The notes under the pieces are model-generated. The model had not been told where the DNA came from. It did no database searches and saw only the letters and a list, made by a program, of their open reading frames with translations. The position numbers were made by a program, and so were the translations under genes. A stretch of DNA of 64,000 bases from Dechloromonas denitrificans (lineage in GTDB: Bacteria; Pseudomonadota; Gammaproteobacteria; Burkholderiales; Rhodocyclaceae), in the NCBI RefSeq assembly GCF_020510665.1, contig NZ_CP075187.1, positions 1,198,501-1,262,500 of the forward strand, read 5' to 3'. Positions 35,414-47,578 of the stretch are shown here, in pieces (position 1 is the first letter of the stretch; the number at the start of each line of letters is the position of its first letter).

Positions 35414-36259
35414 ATGAACGCCGTTTCCGAAGAAAAACAGTTGCAGCTTTTATTGCAGGGTGTCGATATTCCGCCTTGCCCGGCAGTCCTGATTGCGCTG
35501 GATGCCGAATTGAAAAAGGACGCGCCTGACCAGCGGGATATCGTTCGTCTGGTCAGCAAGGATGTGGCGCTTTCCGGCCAGTTGATGCGGATTGCCAATT
35601 CTCCGGCATTTTCGGGCGGGCATAAGTTGACGTCGATTCTCCAGGCACTCAACGTCCTGGGAACCCAGCAGATATTCAATCTGCTGGTGTCGCAACTGAT
35701 GAAGGCCGCGCTGTCGGATTCCTCGGGAATTTCGATGGACCGTTTCTGGGAATCATCGGCCCAGACGGCCAATCTTTCAGCCGAACTGGCTCGCCGGTTG
35801 CGCTGTGTCCGGCCGGATGTGGCCTATACCTTCGGCCTGTTTCATGATTGCGGGATTCCGCTGATCATGAAACGCTTTCCGCAGTGTCGCGAAGTATTGG
35901 CTGAAGCCAACGCGACGGAAGAATTGAAATTTACCGAAGTCGAAGACAGGGCGCTAGGCACCAATCACGCGGTTGTCGGCTATTTCCTTGCCCGTCGCTG
36001 GCATCTGCCGGATTTCGTTTCGGAAGGCATTTTGCACCACCATGATTACAGCGTCCTTGCCAATCCCGGACGTGTTTCCGATGATGCGCGCGGACTGATC
36101 GCTATCTGCGTCCTGGCCGAACACATCATCCGTCTGCACAATCAGGGCGATGGCGAACATGAATGGGCCAAGGCCGCTTCTGCTGCCTGTCAGTTTTTTC
36201 AGCTGTCGCTGGGGGCGGTCGACGATCTGATCGAAGACATGCTGGAGTGGTTAGCGTAA
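35414..36259 (+). CDS. HDOD domain protein
   Basis: A 281-residue signalling protein, almost all of it an HDOD domain (about 15-210), a relative of HD phosphohydrolases without the full metal site. Motifs: PPCPAVLIAL, VSKDVALSGQLMRIANSPAF, FGLFHDCGIPLIM and NHAVVGYFLARRW. It keeps one His-Asp pair (FHDCG). HDOD proteins often couple to c-di-GMP or other signalling pathways. A good AGGAG site at 35402-35406 fixes the start. The 3' end overlaps the convergent nosD gene by 9 bp. Confidence 0.88.
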   Translation: MNAVSEEKQLQLLLQGVDIPPCPAVLIALDAELKKDAPDQRDIVRLVSKDVALSGQLMRIANSPAFSGGHKLTSILQALNVLGTQQIFNLLVSQLMKAALSDSSGISMDRFWESSAQTANLSAELARRLRCVRPDVAYTFGLFHDCGIPLIMKRFPQCREVLAEANATEELKFTEVEDRALGTNHAVVGYFLARRWHLPDFVSEGILHHHDYSVLANPGRVSDDARGLIAICVLAEHIIRLHNQGDGEHEWAKAASAACQFFQLSLGAVDDLIEDMLEWLA

Positions 36260-37471
36260 GGCTTTCATGCGTGGCGCCGTATCGCGCAGGATCAGCGAAG
36301 GTGCCGAGAACGGGGCCAGTCGCTCCAGGAAGTCGAGTAATTCGAGAACGGGCGAATTCCTGAAGAACTTGGCGGCGGGCGTGTCCATCCAGATTCGGTC
36401 GGCGTAAGCGTACAGTTCGTGCGGCTTGTCGCCGAAACCGTCGCCGTTGAGATCAAATCCTTCGTAGTCGTCCCAGAGGTTGCCCCACCAGGTGTCGTTC
36501 ATCGGATCGCCATCCCCGATGATGCTGACGGGCCAGAGATTGTTGCGAATCGTATTGTTGATCGCCATGTGCCCCCCCTTGGCACCGTAGAAATAAATCC
36601 CGGTAATGTTGTGGGCAATCAGGTTGTTGATGAAAACGATCCGGTTGATCGGGTTCATCGGCGAATCGGCCATGATGCCGTGGGCGCAGTGCACGATCTC
36701 GTTGCTGTCGATCAGGGCGGAGGAGGTTTCCTTGAGCGCCACGCCGGCCCCCGAGGCATCCATCGAGTGAATGATCCGGTTGCGGCGGATGATCAGGCCA
36801 TCGGAGTTGAGTGCAATGATTCCGGTCGAGTTGTTTTCGAAATGATTGTTTTCAACCAGTGTTCGATTGGCAAACAGGAAATTCAAGGCGCGCCGGCTGT
36901 CCTTGACGACATTGCCGGTAAACCGGTTGCGGGGTGAATTGCTCACCGTGATGTCGCGAATCTGCGCGATGTCGTTGTTTTCGATGCGATTGCCGGTGCT
37001 GTACCAGAGGCGTATGCCATCGCCGCGTTCGGCAGAATCGACTGGCCGCGAACGCACCCGGTTGCGGCGTATAACGCTGTCGTTGCTGCGGTGGAGGGTG
37101 ATGCCGAACAGGACATCCTCAATCCGGTTATCTTCAATCAGCAAATGATTGCCTTCGGCCATCAGGCCACCATCGATCGCATCGTGTGAATCGCCGCTGC
37201 CGCGCAGGGTCAGGCCGCGCAATGTGACGTAGTCGGCTTTGACGGTGAGTACCGTTCCGCGACCGCCGGCTTCGATGATGACCTTGCCGTCGCCTTCCAG
37301 GGTCAGCGGCTTGTTGATGGTTGCCGGCCCCTGGTAGGTGCCGGGAGGCAGGCGCAGGCTGGTCCCGGGCAGCGCGGTATCAAGCCAGGGTTGGAGCGGC
37401 TGCGCGGCCATGAGTTGGCTATTGAGGCAGGCGCAGCAGAGTATCGAAAGGACCAGTCCAAGGTATTTCAT
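36251..37471 (-). CDS. nosD: NosD-like periplasmic beta-helix protein, outside a nos cluster
   Basis: A 406-residue exported protein. The signal peptide ends at about Ala22 (SQLMAA). The body is a right-handed beta helix with repeats such as LLIEDNRIEDV, VIRRNRV, TLVENNHFENN and LIIRRNRI. The C-terminus has the NosD marks WDDYEGFDLNGDGFGDKPHELYAYADRI (noted by WDDYEGFDLNGDGFGD) and FLERLAPFSAPSLILRD. NosD serves with NosFY in maturation of the copper site of nitrous oxide reductase, but no nosZ, nosF, nosY or nosL is near. The start at 37471 gives the signal peptide. Confidence 0.88.
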   Translation of the reverse strand: MKYLGLVLSILCCACLNSQLMAAQPLQPWLDTALPGTSLRLPPGTYQGPATINKPLTLEGDGKVIIEAGGRGTVLTVKADYVTLRGLTLRGSGDSHDAIDGGLMAEGNHLLIEDNRIEDVLFGITLHRSNDSVIRRNRVRSRPVDSAERGDGIRLWYSTGNRIENNDIAQIRDITVSNSPRNRFTGNVVKDSRRALNFLFANRTLVENNHFENNSTGIIALNSDGLIIRRNRIIHSMDASGAGVALKETSSALIDSNEIVHCAHGIMADSPMNPINRIVFINNLIAHNITGIYFYGAKGGHMAINNTIRNNLWPVSIIGDGDPMNDTWWGNLWDDYEGFDLNGDGFGDKPHELYAYADRIWMDTPAAKFFRNSPVLELLDFLERLAPFSAPSLILRDTAPRMKALR

Positions 37472-37563
37472 CGTTGCCGAATATAGCGATTCGGATGGTG
37501 GCTTGGCATGGACATGGATCAAGTTTGCTTGAGTTTTGTCTTGTATCGCGCCGGAGAGCAGGC

Positions 37564-37591
37564 AAAAAAATGCCCACCGCACGGGTGGGCA
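37564..37591 (-). terminator. Intrinsic terminator after the PpiC-like gene
   Basis: TGCCCACC (37571-37578) pairs with GGTGGGCA (37584-37591) around a 5-base loop, and on the - strand the stem is followed by seven T (37570-37564). It lies 20 bp after the stop of the isomerase gene and is the end of the yciB-yciI-bolA-ppi operon. Confidence 0.85.
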
Positions 37592-37611
37592 TCGATCCGG
37601 CGGGGCCGGTT

Positions 37612-38403
37612 TTAGTTAACCTTGGCCTTGTTGCGCAGTTCCTTGACCAGGTTTTCAACCTGCTGCTGGCTGGCGCGTTGCTGAAGCTGCGGCTTGACCT
37701 GGTCGTACGGAGGCGGGGTCAGCGGACGGGAGTCTTCGAGCTGGATGACGTGATAACCGAAGTCGGAGTGAACCGGGGCCTTGGTGTACTCACCCTTCTT
37801 CAGCTTGGACAGTGCGTCGGCAAACGGCTTGACGTAGGAGTTCGGTGAGCTCCAGCCGAGGTCGCCGCCCTTGTCCTTGGAGCCTGGGTCCTTGGATTGC
37901 TTGGCCAGTTCGGAGAATTTTTCACCCTTGTCGAGCTTGGCGATGATGGCCTTGGCTTCATCTTCCTTTTCGACCAGAACGTGGCGGGCCTTGTATTCGG
38001 TATTGCCGAGGTTGGCCTTGATGCCGTCGTATTCAGCCTTGAGCTGGGCTTCGGTGATCGGGTTGGCACGGACGTAATCCGACAGGTAGGCACGGATCAG
38101 CACGGCCTGCTTGGCCAGTTCGATTTGACCCTGGATGTCGGTCTTCTTGTCGAGGCCCTTTTTCTTGGCTTCCTGGGCGAGGACTTCGCGGCGGACCAGT
38201 TCTTCCTTGACGGCATTCTGGAGCTCGGCTCCGTCCGGAGCGCCCTGGGTTTTTTGCTCGGCGTAGAAAGCATCGTAGACGGTTTGCGAGATCGGCTGGC
38301 CGTTGACCGTGGCAAACGGTTTGCCCTTTTCAACGGCAAAAGCCGGGGCGGAAATGAGGGCGCTACCGATCAGCAGGGCAGCCAGACGGGAAATCTTGAA
38401 CAT
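37612..38403 (-). CDS. Periplasmic peptidyl-prolyl isomerase, parvulin type (PpiC/SurA-like)
   Basis: A 263-residue folding helper. The signal peptide ends at about Ala23 (APAFA). A SurA-like helical N-terminal part (about 30-140) contains VNGQPISQTVYDAF and is followed by one parvulin domain (about 140-235) with KARHVLVEKEDEAKAI, FSELAKQSKDPGSKDKGGDLGW and FGYHVIQLED. The C-terminal helix is rich in Gln. A ribosome site AAGGATC precedes the ATG at 38403. It follows bolA by 37 bp in the same operon. Confidence 0.92.
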   Translation of the reverse strand: MFKISRLAALLIGSALISAPAFAVEKGKPFATVNGQPISQTVYDAFYAEQKTQGAPDGAELQNAVKEELVRREVLAQEAKKKGLDKKTDIQGQIELAKQAVLIRAYLSDYVRANPITEAQLKAEYDGIKANLGNTEYKARHVLVEKEDEAKAIIAKLDKGEKFSELAKQSKDPGSKDKGGDLGWSSPNSYVKPFADALSKLKKGEYTKAPVHSDFGYHVIQLEDSRPLTPPPYDQVKPQLQQRASQQQVENLVKELRNKAKVN

Positions 38404-38440
38404 GTAGTTGATCCTTGGGTGGAAGGGGGTAACCGGAAAA

Positions 38441-38707
38441 TTATACTTCGCCCGGTGCAAAAGCATGGATGCCGAGCGCATGAATACGGCCGCGCATCAA
38501 ATCACCTGCCGCATCGTAAACCAGCCGATGCCGGGCAACCGTATTTTTCCCGCTAAAAGCACTGGAAACAATCGTTACTTGGTAGTGTCCGCCATCTTTG
38601 GCACCGGCGTGTCCGGCGTGGCGATGCGATTCATCCTCGATCTCGATCGACAGCGGTTGCAAGCTGGCAAGCCGTTCACGCAGGTGTGCGACGGTTTCGC
38701 TGCTCAC
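38441..38707 (-). CDS. bolA: BolA family protein
   Basis: An 88-residue protein with the BolA fold marks [11 protein letters not shown] and [20 protein letters not shown] and [11 protein letters not shown]. BolA proteins partner with monothiol glutaredoxins in Fe-S cluster trafficking and also influence cell shape under stress. It overlaps yciI by 4 bp and precedes the parvulin gene, a gene order frequent in betaproteobacteria. Confidence 0.93.
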   Translation of the reverse strand: MSSETVAHLRERLASLQPLSIEIEDESHRHAGHAGAKDGGHYQVTIVSSAFSGKNTVARHRLVYDAAGDLMRGRIHALGIHAFAPGEV

Positions 38708-39006
38708 GCCGGCAGGGCTTTCTTGAAAGGTTTGACGGTGACTTTCTCATAAACGCCGGCCGCAATGTACGGGTCGGCATCGGCCCAGCCTTGTGCGGCC
38801 GCCAGCGAGCTGAATTCGGCAATGATGATGCTGCCGGAGAAGCCGGCCGGACCTGGATCCGGCGAGTCGATTGCCGGGCAGGGGCCGGCCAGTACCAGGC
38901 GGGCTTCGGCCTGCAGGGCATGCAGGCGTTCGAGATGAGCCGGGCGGGCAGCCATGCGCTGGTCGAGCGAGCCGGGGCGATCTTCACCGATGATGACGTA
39001 AAGCAT
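38704..39006 (-). CDS. YciI family protein
   Basis: A 100-residue ferredoxin-like-fold protein. Motifs: [28 protein letters not shown], noted by [11 protein letters not shown], then GPCPAID and the C-terminal [15 protein letters not shown] [19 protein letters not shown], noted by [12 protein letters not shown]. The His and Asp of the active-site-like pocket are kept (RPAHLERL). The function is unknown, and the family has been described as dehydratase-like. It lies between yciB and bolA with 1-bp and 4-bp overlaps, so it is co-translated. Confidence 0.92.
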   Translation of the reverse strand: MLYVIIGEDRPGSLDQRMAARPAHLERLHALQAEARLVLAGPCPAIDSPDPGPAGFSGSIIIAEFSSLAAAQGWADADPYIAAGVYEKVTVKPFKKALPA

Positions 39007-39614
39007 TATTTTTCTTCCTCAACGTATTTGGAAAGCAGCATGCCCTGGCCGAGTACGAACACAAACAGCAGGCCCATGCCGCCGAAGAGCTTGAAATTGA
39101 CCCAGGTATCGGTCGTGAAATTGAAGGCCACAAAGAGGTTCAGGCAGCCCATGAAGGAGAAAAAGGCGACCCACGAAAGATTGACCCGGGCCCAGACGGC
39201 TTCAGGCAGCTTCATTTGCTCGCCGAGCATCGCCTTGATCGCATTTTTCTTCAGGACCAGCGCGGAAAACGCCATGCTGCCAGCGAATACCCAGTAAAGA
39301 ATGGTCGGTTTCCATTTGATGAAATTCTCGTTCTGGAAAATCAGCGTCATGCCGCCGAAGACACCGACCAGCACCAGGCTGACCCAGAGCATCTTGTCGA
39401 CTTTGCCGTGCTTGAACCAGACCCAGGCAATCTGGGCGACCGTTGCCGCGATGACGACGACCGTGGCGAGCAAAATGGGGGCCTGCTTGATGTCGACCGC
39501 AGCAGAGCCGAGCAGCGAGGCTACCCAGCTGGCCGCAAGTTCGGGATTTTTTTCCGAATACTTGAAGGCGACAAAGAAGAGGATGACGGGGAAAAGGTCG
39601 AAAAGCAGTTTCAT
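39006..39614 (-). CDS. yciB: Inner membrane septation protein YciB/IspZ
   Basis: A 202-residue polytopic protein with about five hydrophobic helices. Family motifs: [14 protein letters not shown] at the start, [21 protein letters not shown] segment in the middle and the conserved [31 protein letters not shown], noted by [12 protein letters not shown] and TTDTWVNFK. It is implicated in envelope organisation and septation. First gene of the yciB-yciI-bolA-ppi operon, divergent from the HD-GYP gene at 39669. Confidence 0.94.
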   Translation of the reverse strand: MKLLFDLFPVILFFVAFKYSEKNPELAASWVASLLGSAAVDIKQAPILLATVVVIAATVAQIAWVWFKHGKVDKMLWVSLVLVGVFGGMTLIFQNENFIKWKPTILYWVFAGSMAFSALVLKKNAIKAMLGEQMKLPEAVWARVNLSWVAFFSFMGCLNLFVAFNFTTDTWVNFKLFGGMGLLFVFVLGQGMLLSKYVEEEK

Positions 39615-39668
39615 GGCGGAGCATTATATACTGCGCTTCTTCACCTCATTGCGCGAGCGAGTACGTCC

Positions 39669-40721
39669 ATGCACACCGTCCTGATCATCGACGACAGCGA
39701 TATCAACCTGACCCTGATCAAGGCGCTGGTGCTCAAGCTGGGGGAATGCAATCCCATTCTTTTCGAAAATCCGCTCAAGGCGCTCGACTGGTGCCGGGAA
39801 AACATTCCCGACCTGGTGATTGTCGATTACATGATGCCGGACATGGATGGCCTGAAATTCATCAACGCCTTCCGTGCCTTGCATGGGCGCAATGAAATCC
39901 CGGTCTTGATGGTCACGGCGAATGACCAGAAAGATATCCGCTACGAAGCCTTGCTCGGCGGTGCCAACGATTTCCTGACCAAGCCGATCGACCGTGTCGA
40001 GTTTTCAGCTCGTGCCCGCAACATGCTTTCGCTGCGCAGCGGCCAGAAGTTCCTGGCTGACCGCGCCGAGCATCTGGCTTCGCTGGTGGACGAACAAACC
40101 CGTGAAATTCGCGATCGTGAAAAAGAGCTGATTTTCCGCATGTCGCGCGCAGCCGAATTCCGCGATCCGGAAACCGGCGCCCATATTCAGCGGATGGCGC
40201 ACTACTCGCAGGTCATCGCCCGGGCTCTCGGGCTCGATGCCAATGCCCAGAAACTGATTCTCGAAGCCGCACCGATGCATGATGTCGGCAAGATCGGCAT
40301 TCCCGATTACATCCTGCTCAAGCCGGGCAAGCTGACGCCGGAGGAGTTCGAAGTCATGAAGGGGCATGCTCGTCTCGGCTATGAACTGCTCAAAGACAGC
40401 GGCTCGGAGATCCTGCGGGCCGGGGCCGAGGTCGCCATCTCGCACCATGAAAAATTCGATGGAACAGGCTACCCGCACGGATTGCAGGGGAACAAAATTC
40501 CCATTTTCGGCCGCATCGTTGCCGTGGCCGATGTGTTCGATGCGCTGACTTCCGAGCGGCCCTACAAAAAAGCCTGGCCGATCGAGGATGCCTGCAAGTT
40601 TCTCGAAGATGGGCGAGGTTTGCACTTTGACCCGATGTGTGTCGAAGCCTTCCTGGCCTGCAAGGATCAGATTCTCGATATCCGACAGCGCTTCAGGGAT
40701 GAAGAAGTCCCGATGATCTAG
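39669..40721 (+). CDS. Response regulator with HD-GYP domain (probable c-di-GMP phosphodiesterase)
   Basis: A 350-residue RpfG-like protein. The receiver (1-125) has Asp9-Asp10-like acidic residues, phospho-acceptor Asp53 in VDYMMPDMDG and Lys105. A coiled coil (about 128-160) joins it to an HD-GYP domain (about 160-345) with His204-Asp205 (MHDVGKIG), HHEKFDGTGYP (His259-Pro269) and DVFDALTSERPYK. The variant motif here is GTGYP instead of plain GYP. It should hydrolyse c-di-GMP when phosphorylated. The start at 39669 removes a spurious 151-codon extension. It stands just before a hybrid kinase gene (15 bp gap). Confidence 0.92.
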   Translation: MHTVLIIDDSDINLTLIKALVLKLGECNPILFENPLKALDWCRENIPDLVIVDYMMPDMDGLKFINAFRALHGRNEIPVLMVTANDQKDIRYEALLGGANDFLTKPIDRVEFSARARNMLSLRSGQKFLADRAEHLASLVDEQTREIRDREKELIFRMSRAAEFRDPETGAHIQRMAHYSQVIARALGLDANAQKLILEAAPMHDVGKIGIPDYILLKPGKLTPEEFEVMKGHARLGYELLKDSGSEILRAGAEVAISHHEKFDGTGYPHGLQGNKIPIFGRIVAVADVFDALTSERPYKKAWPIEDACKFLEDGRGLHFDPMCVEAFLACKDQILDIRQRFRDEEVPMI

Positions 40722-40736
40722 GCCCAGGGAGCGCCT

Positions 40737-43835
<3,099 letters not shown>

Positions 43836-43860
43836 AGCATTGCCGAGCGGGAGAAAGATA

Positions 43861-44214
43861 GTGGCTGAAGCATTTGTACTGGATCGTCGCGTCATTCTCG
43901 ATCGGCTGGGGGGCGATCAGGATATTCTCGCAATGATGCTCGACATGTATTTGCAGGATGTCGACAACAATTGCGCGGCGCTCGATGCCGCCATGGCTGC
44001 GAGTGATGCAAAAACCCTGCAGCGCGAAGCGCATACGATCAAGGGTCTGCTGTCGACATTTTCCGATGACGCAGGTGCCGCCATGGCATTTGCCATCGAG
44101 CAGAAAGCCAAGTTCGGCAATACGGCCGTTCTGACCGACGACGTGGCCGCCCTGCGCGCCCGTCTGTTGGAGGTTGCCGGCGTCCTGCAGGCTGAATCAG
44201 GCGTCGCCGGGTAA
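43861..44214 (+). CDS. Free HPt (histidine phosphotransfer) protein
   Basis: A 117-residue relay protein with four helices. The phospho-acceptor is His58 in [13 protein letters not shown]. The GTG at 43861 has the site GGGAGAAAG 6 bases before it. An in-frame extension back into the hybrid kinase gene is ruled out as the upstream residues belong to that gene's other frame. It likely carries phosphate from receiver 2 of the hybrid kinase to the HD-GYP regulator. The 3' end overlaps the convergent bioD gene by 18 bp. Confidence 0.9.
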   Translation: MAEAFVLDRRVILDRLGGDQDILAMMLDMYLQDVDNNCAALDAAMAASDAKTLQREAHTIKGLLSTFSDDAGAAMAFAIEQKAKFGNTAVLTDDVAALRARLLEVAGVLQAESGVAG

Positions 44215-44865
44215 TCGCAGGAAAGTCGCCGCGCCGGCAGCGCCGCCGACCGGTGCATGCGGCACGACACCAAGCAGCGGTGCCGGGATCAGCCTTTCCA
44301 GGGTGGCCAGGTTTTCGTCGAAGCGTGACATGGCAGGGTCGATCCGGTTGGCAACCCAACCGGCGATGCTCAGGCCGCGTGCCGCAATCGCATCAATCGT
44401 CAGCAAGGCATGGTTGATGCAGCCGAGACGCATGCCGACGACAAAAATGATCGGCAGATCGAGCGCCACGGCCAGATCGGCGCTGTCGCGGTCGACACCC
44501 AGCGGAACGCGAAATCCGCCAACACCTTCGACGATCAGCAGGTCGGACTGCGATCCGGCCTCGCGGCAAGCGGTCTTGATCACGGAAAAATCCATCTCGA
44601 CGGCTTCTTCTGCGGCGGCAATGTGCGGTGCAATGGCGGCCTTGAAACAGTAGGGATTGACGACCTTGAGCGGCAATTTGAGCGAACTGGCGGCCCGGAT
44701 GTTCTCCACGTCTTCATTCAAACCGGCCGCATCGGTACCGGCTGCGACCGGTTTCAGGCCGGCTGCCTTGAGGCCGGATTGCGCCGCCTTGTGGAGCAGG
44801 GCGCAGGTGATGAAGGTCTTGCCGATTTCGGTATCGGTCCCGGTCAGGAAGTAGGCTTGGCTCAT
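44197..44865 (-). CDS. bioD: Dethiobiotin synthetase
   Basis: ATP-dependent closure of the ureido ring of dethiobiotin from 7,8-diaminopelargonate and CO2. The 222 residues start with the P-loop [10 protein letters not shown] (8-17), have LKPVAAGTD with the catalytic Lys, the Mg-binding Glu in [11 protein letters not shown] and [15 protein letters not shown]. It overlaps bioC by 4 bp and is the last gene of the biotin operon. Confidence 0.94.
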   Translation of the reverse strand: MSQAYFLTGTDTEIGKTFITCALLHKAAQSGLKAAGLKPVAAGTDAAGLNEDVENIRAASSLKLPLKVVNPYCFKAAIAPHIAAAEEAVEMDFSVIKTACREAGSQSDLLIVEGVGGFRVPLGVDRDSADLAVALDLPIIFVVGMRLGCINHALLTIDAIAARGLSIAGWVANRIDPAMSRFDENLATLERLIPAPLLGVVPHAPVGGAAGAATFLRLPGDA

Positions 44866-45653
44866 GTCTGGGCGGAAAGGGTGAGAACGTCGTAGGTCAG
44901 CGGGAGTCCGGCTGGCGTGCGGCTGGCTTCGAAAGCGGCTTCGGCGCGGTTGAAGCTGCTGCGGCTCATCAGGCTGGTGCGCCGGCCGTCGCCCAGTTGA
45001 TTGGCGCCGATCGCCTTGACGGCCTTGAGCAGGCTGCGGAAATCCGGGTAATGGGCGATTTCCGTGCTGTTTTGCACGTCGACCGCGACAAGGCCGCTGG
45101 CTTGGGCCAGTTTTTTGATTTCATCCACCGTATGGAAGGCCAGCGTGTGGCGATATTCATCGACGCCGGCAAAGGCCAGGCGCAGTTCGTGGAAGGTATT
45201 CGGGCCGAGACTGGCCAGTGCGATGCGGCCGCCGGGGCGCAGTACGCGCCGGGCTTCGCTCAGGGCTTGGGACAGTTCGCACCATTGCACGGCCAGGCTG
45301 CTCCAGTACAGATCAACGCAGGCATCGGCCAGCGGCAGATGCTCCAGGTCGCCGGCGATGCGCAACTTGCCGGCATCGATCCGGGACAGCATGCCGGGTG
45401 ACAGGTCGAGTCCGATGTAGTCGGCAGCGGGAAAGCGTGTTTCAAGCAGGTGGCGGGCATAACCCGTGCCGCAGCCTGCGTCGAGCAGGCGGTTGGGGGC
45501 GAGTCCTACCGGCAGTCCGGCTGCGAGGCGGCAGCAGATGCGGCGCTGGACGTCGGCAGCGCTGTCGTAAGTCGCGGCAGCGCGTTCGAAGGACTGGCGG
45601 ATGCGCTGCTTGGGCGGGCGCTTGTCCGTTGCGTGTGGCGGAAAGTCAGTCAT
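44862..45653 (-). CDS. bioC: Malonyl-ACP O-methyltransferase
   Basis: Methylates the free carboxyl of malonyl-ACP with S-adenosylmethionine to start pimeloyl synthesis by the fatty acid pathway. The 263-residue class I methyltransferase fold has [16 protein letters not shown] (SAM loop), GLDLSPGML, and the [27 protein letters not shown] segment, noted by [12 protein letters not shown]. It overlaps bioH by 8 bp and bioD by 4 bp. Confidence 0.92.
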   Translation of the reverse strand: MTDFPPHATDKRPPKQRIRQSFERAAATYDSAADVQRRICCRLAAGLPVGLAPNRLLDAGCGTGYARHLLETRFPAADYIGLDLSPGMLSRIDAGKLRIAGDLEHLPLADACVDLYWSSLAVQWCELSQALSEARRVLRPGGRIALASLGPNTFHELRLAFAGVDEYRHTLAFHTVDEIKKLAQASGLVAVDVQNSTEIAHYPDFRSLLKAVKAIGANQLGDGRRTSLMSRSSFNRAEAAFEASRTPAGLPLTYDVLTLSAQT

Positions 45654-46359
45654 TCAGGAAGGTCGATATCCGGGCGATGAATTCGTCGGGTTGCGAGATG
45701 AATGGCGCGTGGGCGCAGTCGTTGAACACTTCAAGACGGGCGCCGGGAATCAGTGCGCTCAGGGCCTGGGCGGCCGGTAGTGGCATCAGCGGATCGGCCG
45801 AGCCGTTGAGCAGCAGGCTCGGTGCCTTGACCTGTCCGGCGGCTTGCCGCAGATCGACGTCGCGCAGCCAGGCCAGGCCGGTGCCGAGCACCTGGCCGGA
45901 CGGACGCGGGTCGGCCAGCTGAAGCAGGTCGTGGGTGACCGATTTGGCTTTGGCATCGCCGCGGTTGAAGCCGCCGACGAAGCGCGGCAGCATGGCTTCC
46001 GGATCGGCCGCGATGGCGGCGGTGAATTCGGCCAGCATCGGCAGGGGCATGCCGTGCGGCCAAGCATCGCGCTGGACGAAAGAGGCGGTGCCGGCGACCA
46101 GCACCAGTTTGCCGACCTTCTCCGGCGCCAGTGCGGCAACGGCGAGTGCCAGTTGCGCGCCGAGCGACCAGCCGCAGAGCGTGCTGCCGGGGGCCAGGCG
46201 AGCCGCGACATCGGCGGCAGCGGCGTCGAAATCTTCGATCAGCGGGGCATCGCCGTAGCCGGGCAGGTCGAAAAAGCGGCCGTGAAGCGCGTCGACCGCA
46301 GTATTGAGCGGGCCGCGGCCGAGGCACCAGCCAGGAATGAAAACAAGCGGAGCGGTCAT
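45646..46359 (-). CDS. bioH: Pimeloyl-ACP methyl ester carboxylesterase
   Basis: Removes the methyl group from pimeloyl-ACP methyl ester at the end of the BioC-initiated route. A 237-residue alpha/beta hydrolase with the nucleophile Ser in GWSLGAQ, Asp in NGSADPLMP and His in DCAHAPF. The start at 46359 begins MTAPLVFIPGW, overlapping bioF by 4 bp. A longer frame upstream is only the shadow of bioF. Confidence 0.9.
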   Translation of the reverse strand: MTAPLVFIPGWCLGRGPLNTAVDALHGRFFDLPGYGDAPLIEDFDAAAADVAARLAPGSTLCGWSLGAQLALAVAALAPEKVGKLVLVAGTASFVQRDAWPHGMPLPMLAEFTAAIAADPEAMLPRFVGGFNRGDAKAKSVTHDLLQLADPRPSGQVLGTGLAWLRDVDLRQAAGQVKAPSLLLNGSADPLMPLPAAQALSALIPGARLEVFNDCAHAPFISQPDEFIARISTFLND

Positions 46360-47534
46360 GCCAGTTCCTTGAGTGCGTTGATCAGTTGCTCGATATCGGC
46401 TGCCGTGTGGGCTGCCGACAGCGAAATGCGCAGACGCGCCGTGTCTTTCGGGACGGTGGGCGGACGAATCGCCGGCGTCCACAGGCCGCGTTCCCAGAGC
46501 GCTTTCGACAGGGCCAGTGCAGCTTCGTTCTGGCCGACGATGAGCGGTTGAATCGCCGTCGGCGAAGCCAGCAGCGTCCACGGCAGGCCTTGCAGGCCCT
46601 GGCGCAACTGGCCGATGCGCGCCATCAGGTGAGTGCGCAGTGCGTCGCCCTGACGAATGATGTTCAGGCTGGCCGACAGTGCGCAAGCGATGGCCGGTGG
46701 TGCCGCCGTCGTGAAAATATAGCTGCGGGCGCGTTGCAGCAGGTATTCGATGGCGATCTCCGAGCCGGCGACAAATGCGCCGCCGACGCCGGCCGCCTTG
46801 CCGAGCGTGCCCATCAGCAGGATGCGTGGCGAGGCCGGCAGGTTGAAGTGCGCCAGACTGCCTTTGCCGTGTGCGCCGAGTACGCCGAAACCGTGTGCAT
46901 CGTCGATCACCAGCCAGGCATCGTGGCGTTCGGCCAGTTCGAGGATCAGCGGCAGCGGCGCCAGGTCGCCATCCATGCTGAACACGGCATCGGTCACGAT
47001 GACCTTGGTCGATGCACTGCTGGCGGTGAGCAGTCGTTCGAGCGCCGTGACATCGTTGTGCGCGTAGCGGTGGCTTTCGGCGCCTTGTGCCTTGGCTAGT
47101 TGCACGGCGTCGATCAGTGAGGCGTGATTGAGCTTGTCGGCAAAGACGGCGGCACCGCGTCCGGCCAGTGTCGGGACGGTGGCGAGGTTGGCCAGATAGC
47201 CGGTCGAGAAAGTCAGGGCGCGTGGAAAGCCGAGAAAAGTGGCGATTTCCTGTTCGATCTGTTCGTGCGGTGCGAGATGGCCGCTGACCAGGTGCGAGGC
47301 GCCGCTGCCTGCACCCCAGCGCAATGCGCCGTCAGCCATGGCCTGGGCGATGGCGCTGTTGCCCGCCAGTCCGAGGTAGTCGTTGCTGGCGAAATTGAGC
47401 AATTCCCGGCCGTCGACCGTAGCCATTCGGCCGCAGGGCGAGGCCAGCACGCGGCGGCGGCGGGTCAGGCCAAGGTCGGCCAGTTCGCCGATTTCGCTGC
47501 GCAGTCTGGATTCAATCATCGTGGCTTGTTCCAT
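46356..47534 (-). CDS. bioF: 8-amino-7-oxononanoate synthase
   Basis: PLP enzyme joining pimeloyl-ACP or -CoA and L-alanine. The 392 residues include FASNDYLGLA, GSGASHLVSGH, DDAHGFGVLGAHGKG and the PLP lysine in MGTLGKAAGVGG. The start at 47534 (MEQATMIESRL) could also be the second Met at 47519. It lies 44 bp after the RlmA-like gene and overlaps bioH by 4 bp. Confidence 0.94.
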   Translation of the reverse strand: MEQATMIESRLRSEIGELADLGLTRRRRVLASPCGRMATVDGRELLNFASNDYLGLAGNSAIAQAMADGALRWGAGSGASHLVSGHLAPHEQIEQEIATFLGFPRALTFSTGYLANLATVPTLAGRGAAVFADKLNHASLIDAVQLAKAQGAESHRYAHNDVTALERLLTASSASTKVIVTDAVFSMDGDLAPLPLILELAERHDAWLVIDDAHGFGVLGAHGKGSLAHFNLPASPRILLMGTLGKAAGVGGAFVAGSEIAIEYLLQRARSYIFTTAAPPAIACALSASLNIIRQGDALRTHLMARIGQLRQGLQGLPWTLLASPTAIQPLIVGQNEAALALSKALWERGLWTPAIRPPTVPKDTARLRISLSAAHTAADIEQLINALKELA

Positions 47535-47578
47535 GTCCGGGGCATTATCTATTGTCGCTTACATCCAGCATCGGTCGA

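Noticed and set aside
39216..39668. An extension of the HD-GYP frame
   Set aside because: It lies antisense to yciB. The receiver domain begins at the ATG at 39669.
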